DNA of 64,000 bases, taken from NCBI GenBank assembly GCA_947448135.1, contig CANFLZ010000011.1:1-64000 (forward strand), given 5' to 3'. Shown piece by piece: positions 55,934-64,000 of the stretch (position 1 is its first letter; the number at the start of each line of letters is the position of its first letter). Source of the DNA: Flavobacteriales bacterium (GTDB lineage Bacteria; Bacteroidota; Bacteroidia; Flavobacteriales_D; Sanyastnellaceae). The translations under genes were made by a program, and so were the position numbers. The notes beneath the pieces are model-generated. The model was not told where the DNA came from, ran no database searches, and saw only the letters and a list, made by a program, of their open reading frames with translations.

Positions 55934-55955
55934 TTAGAAAGGGTTTAACTTTATA

Positions 55956-58900
55956 TTGAACAAGATGCTTCAAGCAAAAAAAGTAAATAAACAATCAAGC
56001 GATTTCAAGTCAATCACCATTAGTTTGGCCTCACCAGAGGATATCTTGAGTCGCTCGATGGGAGAGGTTCTTAAGCCTGAGACCATCAATTATCGTACTT
56101 ATAAGCCAGAAAGAGATGGTTTATTTTGCGAAAAGATTTTTGGTCCAGTAAAAGATTATGAGTGTCATTGTGGAAAATACAAGCGTATTCGATACAAGGG
56201 AATTGTTTGTGATCGTTGTGGAGTAGAAGTAACAGAGAAGAAAGTTCGTCGTGAAAGAATGGGACATATCTCATTGACTGTTCCTGTTGCTCACATTTGG
56301 TATTTCCGTTCTTTGCCTAACAAAATTGGGTATTTGTTGGGAATGCCGACCAAAAAATTAGATCAAATCATTTATTACGAGCGTTACGTTGTTATCAATG
56401 TTGGTCCTGCGACCAATGCTGAAGGCAACGCTTTGGGCGAAGGTGATTTCTTGACGGAAGAAGAGTACATGGACATCATGGAAAAACTTCCACGTGAGAA
56501 TCAATATTTGGATGACAAGGATCCCAATAAGTTTGTGGCAAAGATGGGAGCGGAAGCTTTGCATGAAATGTTGTCACGAATCAACTTGGATGAGTTGTCT
56601 TACGAGTTGCGTCACAAGGCAAGTACAGAGACTTCGCAACAAAGAAAAAATGAGGCATTGAAGCGTTTACAAGTTGTAGAAGCTTTCCGTGATGCCAACA
56701 CACGCATTGTAAACAAGCCTGAGTGGATGATTACACGCGTTGTGCCAGTTATTCCACCAGAATTGCGTCCTTTGGTTCCATTGGATGGAGGTCGTTTTGC
56801 GACATCTGACTTGAATGACTTGTATCGTCGCGTAATTATTCGTAACAATCGTTTGAAGCGTTTGGTTGAGATCAAAGCTCCAGATGTGATTTTGCGAAAT
56901 GAAAAACGTATGTTGCAAGAAGCGGTTGATTCATTGTTTGATAATAGCCGTAAATCTTCAGCAGTAAAAACGGAAAGCAATCGTCCATTGAAGTCTTTGT
57001 CAGACTCTTTGAAAGGAAAGCAAGGTCGATTCCGTCAAAACTTATTGGGTAAGCGTGTCGATTATTCTGCTCGTTCGGTAATTGTCGTTGGTCCAGAATT
57101 GAAATTACACGAGTGTGGTTTGCCAAAAGATATGGCAGCGGAATTATTCAAGCCATTTATCATTCGTAAAATGATTGAGCGCGGAATCGTTAAAACCGTG
57201 AAATCAGCGAAGAAAATTGTGGATAAAAAAGAGGCGATAGTTTGGGACATCTTAGAAAATGTTTTGAAAGGACATCCCGTTCTTTTGAACCGTGCCCCAA
57301 CCCTTCACAGATTAGGTATTCAAGCTTTTCAACCAAAATTGATTGAAGGAAAAGCAATTCAATTGCATCCTTTGGTATGTACTGCGTTTAACGCTGACTT
57401 TGATGGTGACCAAATGGCGGTTCACGTTCCACTAGGACCGGCGGCTATTTTGGAAGCCCAATTGTTGATGTTAGCGTCGCATAACATCTTGAATCCTGCC
57501 AATGGGGCGCCCATCACTGTACCTTCTCAGGACATGGTATTGGGATTGTATTACATCACAAAATCAAGAATTGGCACACCAGAATTTCCTTGTAAGGGAG
57601 AAGGAATGACTTTCTATTCTCCAGAAGAGGTTATCATTGCTTTCAATGAAGGTAAATTGGATTTGCATGCGAACATCAAGGTTCGTTGGAATGACATAGC
57701 TGGTAATGCAACAATTATTGAAACAACTTGTGGACGTGTTATTTTCAATGAAGTTGTTCCAAAAGAAGTAGGTTTCATTAATCAATTGTTAACCAAAAAA
57801 GCTTTGCGTGATATCATCGGTGATATCTTAAAAGTAGTTGGTGTTGCACGAGCGGCTAAGTTCTTGGATGCAATGAAAGATTTGGGATACTATTGGGCAT
57901 TCAAAGGAGGATTATCCTTCAAATTGTCAGACGTTGTAATCCCTGCAGAAAAAGATAAATTGGTTGGAGATGCTACTGCAAAAGTTGCAGAAGTATTTGA
58001 AAACTACAACATGGGTCTTATCACCAATAACGAGCGTTACAACCAAGTTATTGATATTTGGACCAATACAAATTCAAGATTGACCAATATCTTGATGGAT
58101 CGTTTGAAGACTGACCAGCAAGGTTTCAATAGCATCTACATGATGTTTGATTCTGGAGCTCGTGGTTCTAAAGAACAGATTCGTCAGTTGGCCGGTATGC
58201 GTGGATTGATGGCCAAGCCTCAAAAGAATGCAGCGGCGGGTGGTCAGGATATGATTGAGAATCCGATCTTGGCAAACTTTAAAGAGGGATTGTCGATTTT
58301 GGAGTACTTCATTTCTACTCACGGTGCTCGTAAAGGTTTGGCGGATACAGCATTGAAAACTGCTGATGCTGGTTACTTGACTCGTCGTTTGGTTGACGTT
58401 GCTCAAGATGTAATCATCAATGAAGTTGACTGTGGTACATTGCGTGGTTTGGTTACTTCAGCTTTGAAAAAGGCAGATGAGGTGGTTGAAAGTTTGCGTG
58501 ATCGTATTTTGGGTCGTGTAAGTGTTCAAGATATTTATCATCCAGAAACGGGAGAGTTGATTGTTGAGGGAGCTCAAGAAATTGATGAAAATATAGCTGA
58601 TGCTATTGAAAATGCAGGTATCGAAGAAGTTGAAATTCGTTCAGTATTGACATGCGAAAGCAAGCGAGGAGTTTGTGCTAAATGTTATGGACGCGATTTG
58701 GCCTCGGGTAAAATGGTTCAAGAAGGATTGGCTGCTGGAGTTATCGCTGCACAGTCTATCGGAGAGCCTGGTACTCAGTTGACACTTCGTACCTTCCACA
58801 CCGGTGGTGCGTCTTCAGCGAGTGCAATCGATAATGATATCTTGGCTAAGTACAGTGGTGTAGTTGAAATTGACGAATTGCGTACAGTTGAAACGGAAAA

Positions 58901-60248
58901 AGGTAAGATTATCGTTGTTTCTCGTTCATCCGAGTTGAAAATTACTGATGAGAAGAGTGGAGCGGCTGTCATGACTGTCAATCTTCCTTATGGTGCTACA
59001 TTGATGGTAAAACACAATGATACCGTTAAGAAGGGTGATGTATTGTGTGAGTTTGACCCATTCAACAGTGTAATCGTAACAGAAGAAGATGGTGTTGTTC
59101 GATTTGATGCAGTTGAAGAAGGAATTACTTTCAAGACAGAAGTTGATGAGCAAACCGGTTTCTCTGAGAAGATTATCATTGAGACAAAGGATAAAAAGAA
59201 GAACCCAAGCATTGAGATTGTTCGTAACAAGGAAGTGGTGAAAGTTTATTCATTGCCAGTTGGTGCTCACATGAACGTAGAAGATGGTCAGAAATTAACC
59301 AAGGGTACAATCTTGGCTAAGATCCCTAGAATGGCTGGTCGTGGTGGTGATATCACTGGAGGTCTTCCTCGTGTAACGGAGTTATTCGAAGCGCGTAATC
59401 CATCTAATCCAGCGGTTGTTTCAGAGATCGATGGTATTGTTGAGTATGGTAAGATCAAGCGTGGTAATCGTGAAGTGGCTGTTCGTTCTAGAACAGGCGA
59501 AGAACGCAAGTATTTGATTCCATTGTCGAAGCATATTTTGGTTCAATCTGAAGATTTCGTTCGTGCTGGGATGCCGTTGTCCGATGGAGCAATTTCTCCC
59601 GGCGACATCTTGGATATTCAAGGGCCAACTGCGGTTCAAGAGTATTTGGTGAATGAGATTCAAGAGGTTTATCGTCTGCAAGGTGTGAAAATCAACGACA
59701 AGCATTTTGAGGTGATTGTTCGTCAGATGATGCGTAAAGTTGAAATTACTGATGCCGGAGACACTCGTTTCTTAGAGGGAACATCAGTTGATAAAGCTGA
59801 ATTCTTGGAAGAAAATGACTTGTTGTTTGACAAAGTGGTGATTTTGGATCAAGGCGAGAGCGATCGTTATATGCCAGGTCAAATCATAAGTGTGCGCCAA
59901 TTGCGTGATGAGAACTCAAACTTGAAGCGCAATGATAAAAAAGAATTGGAAGCTCGTCCTGCAGTTACTGCGACAGCTCGTCCAATGCTTCAAGGTATCA
60001 CTCGTGCATCTTTGCAAACGGAATCATGGATTTCAGCAGCATCTTTCCAAGAAACTACTAAAGTTTTAAATGAAGCAGCTGTTCAAGGAAAGACAGATTA
60101 TTTAGCTGGATTGAAGGAAAACGTAATTGTTGGACATCACATCCCGGCCGGATCTGGAGTTAGAAGATTCCAAAAGATGATTGTTGGTTCAAATAAAGAA
60201 TATGTTGATTTGATCGCCAAAAAAGAAGGCGAAGCTCAACAAGCTTAA
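55956..60248 (+). CDS. rpoC: RNA polymerase beta-prime subunit
   Basis: 1430 residues. N-terminal Zn finger ([10 protein letters not shown]...CDRCG, residues about 68-88), the catalytic [12 protein letters not shown] (about 478-489) with three Mg-binding Asp, and the second Zn site ([13 protein letters not shown], about 899-911). The C-terminus reaches EGEAQQA. The frame can start at TTG 55956 (MNKMLQ) or at ATG 55965 (MLQAKKVNK); the AGAAAGGG at 55935-55942 is closer to the TTG but Shine-Dalgarno distances are not decisive here. Followed by a strong terminator. Confidence 0.97.
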   Translation: MNKMLQAKKVNKQSSDFKSITISLASPEDILSRSMGEVLKPETINYRTYKPERDGLFCEKIFGPVKDYECHCGKYKRIRYKGIVCDRCGVEVTEKKVRRERMGHISLTVPVAHIWYFRSLPNKIGYLLGMPTKKLDQIIYYERYVVINVGPATNAEGNALGEGDFLTEEEYMDIMEKLPRENQYLDDKDPNKFVAKMGAEALHEMLSRINLDELSYELRHKASTETSQQRKNEALKRLQVVEAFRDANTRIVNKPEWMITRVVPVIPPELRPLVPLDGGRFATSDLNDLYRRVIIRNNRLKRLVEIKAPDVILRNEKRMLQEAVDSLFDNSRKSSAVKTESNRPLKSLSDSLKGKQGRFRQNLLGKRVDYSARSVIVVGPELKLHECGLPKDMAAELFKPFIIRKMIERGIVKTVKSAKKIVDKKEAIVWDILENVLKGHPVLLNRAPTLHRLGIQAFQPKLIEGKAIQLHPLVCTAFNADFDGDQMAVHVPLGPAAILEAQLLMLASHNILNPANGAPITVPSQDMVLGLYYITKSRIGTPEFPCKGEGMTFYSPEEVIIAFNEGKLDLHANIKVRWNDIAGNATIIETTCGRVIFNEVVPKEVGFINQLLTKKALRDIIGDILKVVGVARAAKFLDAMKDLGYYWAFKGGLSFKLSDVVIPAEKDKLVGDATAKVAEVFENYNMGLITNNERYNQVIDIWTNTNSRLTNILMDRLKTDQQGFNSIYMMFDSGARGSKEQIRQLAGMRGLMAKPQKNAAAGGQDMIENPILANFKEGLSILEYFISTHGARKGLADTALKTADAGYLTRRLVDVAQDVIINEVDCGTLRGLVTSALKKADEVVESLRDRILGRVSVQDIYHPETGELIVEGAQEIDENIADAIENAGIEEVEIRSVLTCESKRGVCAKCYGRDLASGKMVQEGLAAGVIAAQSIGEPGTQLTLRTFHTGGASSASAIDNDILAKYSGVVEIDELRTVETEKGKIIVVSRSSELKITDEKSGAAVMTVNLPYGATLMVKHNDTVKKGDVLCEFDPFNSVIVTEEDGVVRFDAVEEGITFKTEVDEQTGFSEKIIIETKDKKKNPSIEIVRNKEVVKVYSLPVGAHMNVEDGQKLTKGTILAKIPRMAGRGGDITGGLPRVTELFEARNPSNPAVVSEIDGIVEYGKIKRGNREVAVRSRTGEERKYLIPLSKHILVQSEDFVRAGMPLSDGAISPGDILDIQGPTAVQEYLVNEIQEVYRLQGVKINDKHFEVIVRQMMRKVEITDAGDTRFLEGTSVDKAEFLEENDLLFDKVVILDQGESDRYMPGQIISVRQLRDENSNLKRNDKKELEARPAVTATARPMLQGITRASLQTESWISAASFQETTKVLNEAAVQGKTDYLAGLKENVIVGHHIPAGSGVRRFQKMIVGSNKEYVDLIAKKEGEAQQA

Positions 60249-60267
60249 AAAAATTGACTAGGCTCAT

Positions 60268-60299
60268 AAAAATCCTCCAGACATGGGGGATTTTTTTTT
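60268..60299 (+). terminator. Terminator of the rpoBC operon
   Basis: AAATCCTCC-AGACAT-GGGGGATTT forms a nine-base-pair stem with one G-U pair, followed by a run of T, 20 bases after the rpoC stop. Confidence 0.9.
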
Positions 60300-60309
60300 G
60301 AATCAATTG

Positions 60310-60317
60310 TAAATTTG
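60310..60317 (+). promoter_or_regulatory. -7 element TAAATTTG directly before the TonB receptor start
   Basis: An exact TAnnTTTG match ends three bases before ATG 60321. No -33 TTG is found at the usual distance, which falls in the rpoC terminator. Suggests a leaderless mRNA. Confidence 0.45.
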
Positions 60318-60320
60318 AAC

Positions 60321-62297
60321 ATGCATTTTTCCTTCAGCCGATTGGTCTTTTTAATCATTGTATTCCATGTCAATTTTAGTTTCGGGCAAATAATTTCAGA
60401 TTCATCTGATGTAAGGAGAAATACATTAGAATTGTTAAAATTTGATTCTACTGATTTCGCTAAAAACGACATTTCATCCATCAATAGTTTTGGTTTGCGA
60501 GATTTGCGAGAATTACCAGGGTATACAGAAATTATTACCCAGGAGGAAATTCAGGCCATGGGAGCCAAGGATATTATCGATGTTCTGGCTTTGGTTTCTG
60601 GAATTTCATTGGGAAGGGATGTCGAAGATGGGGTGGGTATCGGAATGCGAGGCCTGTGGAGCCAGGAAGGAAAGATATTGGTAATGTTAAATGGTAATCC
60701 GCTTAATGATTTGGATTATGGTTCATATAATCTAGGCGGAAGGGTGCCTTTGATTTTTGTTAAGAGGATTGAGATTACGTTCGGGCCAGGTTCTGTGAAA
60801 TATGGTGGAACTGCCGCGTTGGGGGTGATTAATATTATTTTGAAGGATGGCCAAGATTTTTCAGGTTCATGGATAAATACCGATTATTCCATCAGCAAAA
60901 AATTTAATTCTCGTCGATCTTTTTCTTTTGCTGGAAATTATTCTTTAGATAATGGTTACCTACTTTCTGTGCATGTCAATAGTGCCAATACATTAAGAAG
61001 TACTGTTTTTCAGAATGATGAAAGAAGCAAAATTCTATCTTGGGGAGATAGCTCAAAGGTCGATGCAAATAACATATTTATCGGAATACGCAAAGCGAAT
61101 TTAAGTGTGTCATTTTATTATGGTGATTATCAATACCAATTATCAGATCAAAGGCATTCTGTTTTGATGAATCAATTTGGAGGAGAAGTGCGTAAGGACT
61201 TTAAATTGAACAACCGAAATAGTTTAACCTTACAAACAATTTATATTGATCAATTGCCATGGAATGACATCAATACTGCTGATAGTGCTTTGATGAATAC
61301 CAATACTCATGCTCAAAAAATTATTCAGAATATTTGGTTTAGTTCCAAATTGACTTCCAAGTGGGAGTTAGAATATGGATTGCAAGCTTTTCATCAGCAA
61401 AGTTCAATTTTATTGAGAGGACTTGTTTTTGATTACAATGGTCAGAATAAAATGATAGCCAATGATGTGGCCATGTTTGCAGAGAGTATTTGGAAAAGTA
61501 AATTAGGCACCATTACCACCGGAATTCGCATTGAAAAAAACTCCTTCACTCATTTTCTTTATGCACCTAGAATTGCTTACACGAAATTATTTTCTAACAA
61601 CTACTTGAAGGCAATGTGGGTTGAGTCATTTAAAGTACCTACGATTCAAAATGTCAACGGTAGTCAAGAAAATGCTAGTCTGAAGCATGAAACAATCAGA
61701 ATGATGGAAGTTTCGCTTGGAGGGAATATTGGCATCACCAGTAATTGGGAAATGGCTATTTTTAGAAATGAAATTCAAGATCCAATAGTATTTCTTTACG
61801 ATTATACCAATAGCAGTGAATATTATTCAAATCGTACCTTATCTGGAACTTCTGGGATTGGGGTGAAATACAGTTATAAAAATAAAAACACTGTACTGAA
61901 GTTTACGGCCAATACCTATCGAACCATTCAAAGTTCTCGATTTGCTGAAATTGAGGCTGTAAATGATACACGATCCTATTTGGGAATGCCCAATTATCGA
62001 TTGTCAATTGTTGCAAGTCAAAAAATTCCATTATTCATGTTTTTGTCTGCTTCTTGTGTTTATCAAGATTCCTTTTATTACACAGGCAACTCTGAAGAGC
62101 GAGTCCAGCAAAATGCACCATTGCTTAATTTATCACTAACGAGAAAATTTCTACCAGGAGATAAATTAAAAGTGGATTTGGGTGTGGGTAATATTTTAAA
62201 CGGAGATTATCAAATCGGAAGTCCATCCAATTCTATGCTTCCTCTAATGCCTCTTTTTAATCGTCAGATTAACTTATCAATTCAATATAAATTATAA
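60321..62297 (+). CDS. TonB-dependent outer-membrane receptor
   Basis: 658 residues from ATG 60321; an in-frame TTG two codons earlier is unlikely because it sits inside the -7 box. Signal peptide 1-23 (VFLIIVFHVNFSFGQ). The plug domain covers about 70-175 (LPGYTEIITQEEIQAMGAKDIIDVLALVSGISLGR in outline, VMLNGNPLNDLDYGSY, VKRIEITFGPGSVKYGGTAALGVINIILKDG), and a 22-strand-type barrel fills the rest, ending in the aromatic last strand INLSIQYKL. It lacks the N-terminal carboxypeptidase-like domain of SusC proteins, so it is more like siderophore, vitamin or metal receptors. Substrate unknown. The next gene starts at its stop codon (TAATG). Confidence 0.93.
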   Translation: MHFSFSRLVFLIIVFHVNFSFGQIISDSSDVRRNTLELLKFDSTDFAKNDISSINSFGLRDLRELPGYTEIITQEEIQAMGAKDIIDVLALVSGISLGRDVEDGVGIGMRGLWSQEGKILVMLNGNPLNDLDYGSYNLGGRVPLIFVKRIEITFGPGSVKYGGTAALGVINIILKDGQDFSGSWINTDYSISKKFNSRRSFSFAGNYSLDNGYLLSVHVNSANTLRSTVFQNDERSKILSWGDSSKVDANNIFIGIRKANLSVSFYYGDYQYQLSDQRHSVLMNQFGGEVRKDFKLNNRNSLTLQTIYIDQLPWNDINTADSALMNTNTHAQKIIQNIWFSSKLTSKWELEYGLQAFHQQSSILLRGLVFDYNGQNKMIANDVAMFAESIWKSKLGTITTGIRIEKNSFTHFLYAPRIAYTKLFSNNYLKAMWVESFKVPTIQNVNGSQENASLKHETIRMMEVSLGGNIGITSNWEMAIFRNEIQDPIVFLYDYTNSSEYYSNRTLSGTSGIGVKYSYKNKNTVLKFTANTYRTIQSSRFAEIEAVNDTRSYLGMPNYRLSIVASQKIPLFMFLSASCVYQDSFYYTGNSEERVQQNAPLLNLSLTRKFLPGDKLKVDLGVGNILNGDYQIGSPSNSMLPLMPLFNRQINLSIQYKL

Positions 62298-64000
62298 TGC
62301 GGATATTGAGTTGTTGTTTCTTATTAATTGCTCTTGCGTTTCAAAAGTCTAGTGCACAGGGAATAGATTCTCTTCAATGGGCTGATAGAAAATTGGATGC
62401 TGCATACGATTACTTTGCTCAGGAGAAATGGCGTGAAAGCGAGCAGATTGCGTTGAAAGTTTTGAGTTTTGCTGATAGAAGAAATGAGCCGATTTTGGTA
62501 AGCCGTTCGTGTGCTTTATTAGCGGAATTGAATCGATATCAAAATCGATATTTGGATGCGATTGAATTTTCCGTCATAGGAATCGAGAATGCCAAAGGAA
62601 AGTCACAGGAATTGTATATTTCTAACTCCCTATCTCAAATTCGCTGTTTGGATGAATTGGAGATTTGGGATAGAAATATTGATTTGTGTGATGAGCTAAA
62701 AAATGAATTTGATGAATCCTTAGAAATTAGTGAAAGAACATACATTTACTTTTATTTGGCAAGGGCCTTAAAAGGATTGGAAAAATTGGAACTTTCCCAT
62801 CAAGAGATTTCCGCACTGTTAAAAAGAGGTGATTTTAAAAATATTGATTCAAGGATACTCATAGGGGAGATTTACGAGATTGAGGTTGATTTTTTTCTTT
62901 CGAAAGGTGAAATTTCCAATGCAAAGAATAAATTATTTGAATTGATTATTCAACTAGATGGAACCGGCAATAATGAATATTTGTCCCATCTCTATCAGCG
63001 AGCAGCAGCGATAAGTCTATTAGAAAAGAATTTCTCACAGGCGATTGCATTTTACAACAAAGCTGAAAATTTGTTCGTGAACGATGGACATCGCAAGGCA
63101 TATTGTTCGATCAATAAAGCACAGGTTTACTTTATATCTAAGAATTATGAGAGTGCAATTTTAGAGTTGGAGAAGGCCTTGTTGTGGGGCGATAAAAATA
63201 ACAATTTGTTTGTACAAGCCATTTGCAATGCGCTATTGTCCAGAATCAATGGTCAGCGTGGTTTTATATCAATGGCCTTGACTGAGGCAAATGAAGCCCT
63301 GAGATTTGCTCAAGTGATGAAAGATAATCCTATGCAATTGGAGATTCATGAGTTAATACGAGACTTGCATGAAATCAACAATTCACAGGAGCAAGTGACA
63401 GAGCAAGAAACTGCAATTGCAGATTTGAAGGCTAAAATTCATGCTGAGGAAGAAAAAAGGCGAATTCAAAAAGCTGAGTTGGTTCTCAGAATAAAGAATA
63501 AGGAACTTTCTACCATCGCTAAAATTCAGTCCGAACGAAATGAAAGATTGATTTTAAACCAGCAATTGACTCAAGTCAAAGAAGAACAGCGATTTATTGA
63601 ACTTAGACTTTCAAAAGAATTGGCAATCCAAAATGAAAAGAGTGAACGTGAAAAGGCAACCAATGAACTTCGATTATTGCAAACGGCTCATCAAAGCGAT
63701 TTACAGCGTTTGCGAATTACGCAATTAGAGAAAGATAAAGTCAATGAGTCATTGCGCATCAATGAGTTAAATATAGCTCAGCTCGAAAAGGAAAAGAAAA
63801 TCGATCGACTTCGTCAGAACAATGAAAATTTAAAAAAAGCGGATCAGATCAAACAATTGGAAATTGATCGCCAAATTGCACAACAACGATATGGTATCAT
63901 TTTCTTCGTCATATTAATTGTCATCGTTTTGATTTTGATGTACTTCTCTCGGAACTTAAAACGAAAGAATAAAATCATTGCTCAAAATAGTACCGACATT
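62297..64000 (+). CDS. TPR/coiled-coil/transmembrane sensor protein, C-terminus cut by window edge
   Basis: 568 residues are visible and the frame is still open at base 64000. The ATG overlaps the receptor stop (TAATG), so translation is coupled. Signal peptide 1-20 (ILSCCFLLIALAFQKSSAQ). Residues about 25-345 are TPR-like helix pairs (KWRESEQIALKVLSFA, KNFSQAIAFYNKAENL, KNYESAILELEKALLW); about 350-528 is one long charged coiled coil; one membrane segment lies at about 532-551, followed by RNLKRKNKIIAQN. This layout precedes a cytoplasmic output domain (PP2C/SpoIIE phosphatase, cyclase or histidine kinase) in Bacteroidetes; which one is outside the window. Pairing with a TonB receptor suggests sensing in the envelope. 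Confidence 0.85.
   Translation, partial: MRILSCCFLLIALAFQKSSAQGIDSLQWADRKLDAAYDYFAQEKWRESEQIALKVLSFADRRNEPILVSRSCALLAELNRYQNRYLDAIEFSVIGIENAKGKSQELYISNSLSQIRCLDELEIWDRNIDLCDELKNEFDESLEISERTYIYFYLARALKGLEKLELSHQEISALLKRGDFKNIDSRILIGEIYEIEVDFFLSKGEISNAKNKLFELIIQLDGTGNNEYLSHLYQRAAAISLLEKNFSQAIAFYNKAENLFVNDGHRKAYCSINKAQVYFISKNYESAILELEKALLWGDKNNNLFVQAICNALLSRINGQRGFISMALTEANEALRFAQVMKDNPMQLEIHELIRDLHEINNSQEQVTEQETAIADLKAKIHAEEEKRRIQKAELVLRIKNKELSTIAKIQSERNERLILNQQLTQVKEEQRFIELRLSKELAIQNEKSEREKATNELRLLQTAHQSDLQRLRITQLEKDKVNESLRINELNIAQLEKEKKIDRLRQNNENLKKADQIKQLEIDRQIAQQRYGIIFFVILIVIVLILMYFSRNLKRKNKIIAQNSTDI

Overview
The window is a contiguous, gene-dense, AT-rich piece of a Bacteroidetes (Bacteroidota) chromosome, most likely a flavobacterial or closely related lineage. 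Evidence: type IX secretion system (T9SS) cargo with gliding-motility-type and Por-type C-terminal sorting domains, PorP/SprF- and PorT-like barrels, a TonB receptor, Bacteroidetes promoters (TTG-N19-TAnnTTTG and TAnnTTCG variants), near absence of Shine-Dalgarno sites, and the order rpsU-xerC-tRNA(Thr,Tyr,Gly,Thr)-tuf-tRNA(Trp)-secE-nusG-rplKAJL-rpoBC. There are no rRNA genes, insertion sequences, prophage genes or CRISPR arrays; the content is core chromosome plus lineage-specific surface genes.

Layout. 1-5.7 kb: a cut-off exported protein, a DOPA-dioxygenase-like enzyme, two tandem barrel-like paralogues, tRNA-Asp, an isolated 56-residue basic protein, a membrane protein and a LuxR-type response regulator. 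5.7-11.5 kb: ilvE, then a tight four-gene run (regulatory-like-domain exported protein, outer-membrane barrel, lipoprotein MsrA, GT87 membrane glycosyltransferase). 11.5-26.1 kb: surface region with three giant T9SS type-B cargo proteins, one overlapping a very Trp-rich PorP/SprF partner, and a nucleotide-sugar dehydrogenase plus glycosyltransferase that overlap the start of the second giant gene. 26.1-33.4 kb: rpsF-rpsR-rplI, acyltransferase, DEAD/DECD helicase, LOG protein, YaaA, two FKBP isomerases and an LPP20-like lipoprotein. 33.5-37.1 kb: an FG-GAP/ASPIC T9SS type-A cargo and a PorT-like barrel. 37.1-43.6 kb: rho, phoH and clpB on the minus strand. 43.7-47.1 kb: a possibly shortened shikimate kinase, NlpC/P60 peptidase, pterin dehydratase, rpsU, xerC. 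47.1-60.3 kb: the tRNA/translation/RNA polymerase block. 60.3-64 kb: a TonB-dependent receptor and the start of a TPR/coiled-coil sensor that runs off the window.

How the genes work together. The central surface region looks like a locus for building and exporting T9SS adhesins, with cargo, a cognate SprF-type partner and sugar enzymes side by side. The WlbA-like dehydrogenase is notable because T9SS cargo in Porphyromonas is attached to a lipopolysaccharide whose synthesis needs a 2,3-diamino-glucuronic-acid pathway; a dedicated link here is a hypothesis. The three ribosomal proteins reported to hide the anti-Shine-Dalgarno sequence in Bacteroidetes (bS6, bS18, bS21) are all encoded here, while strong Shine-Dalgarno sites are seen before rplI and rplJ. 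Several genes have a promoter -7 element only 3-5 bases before the start codon, which suggests leaderless mRNAs.
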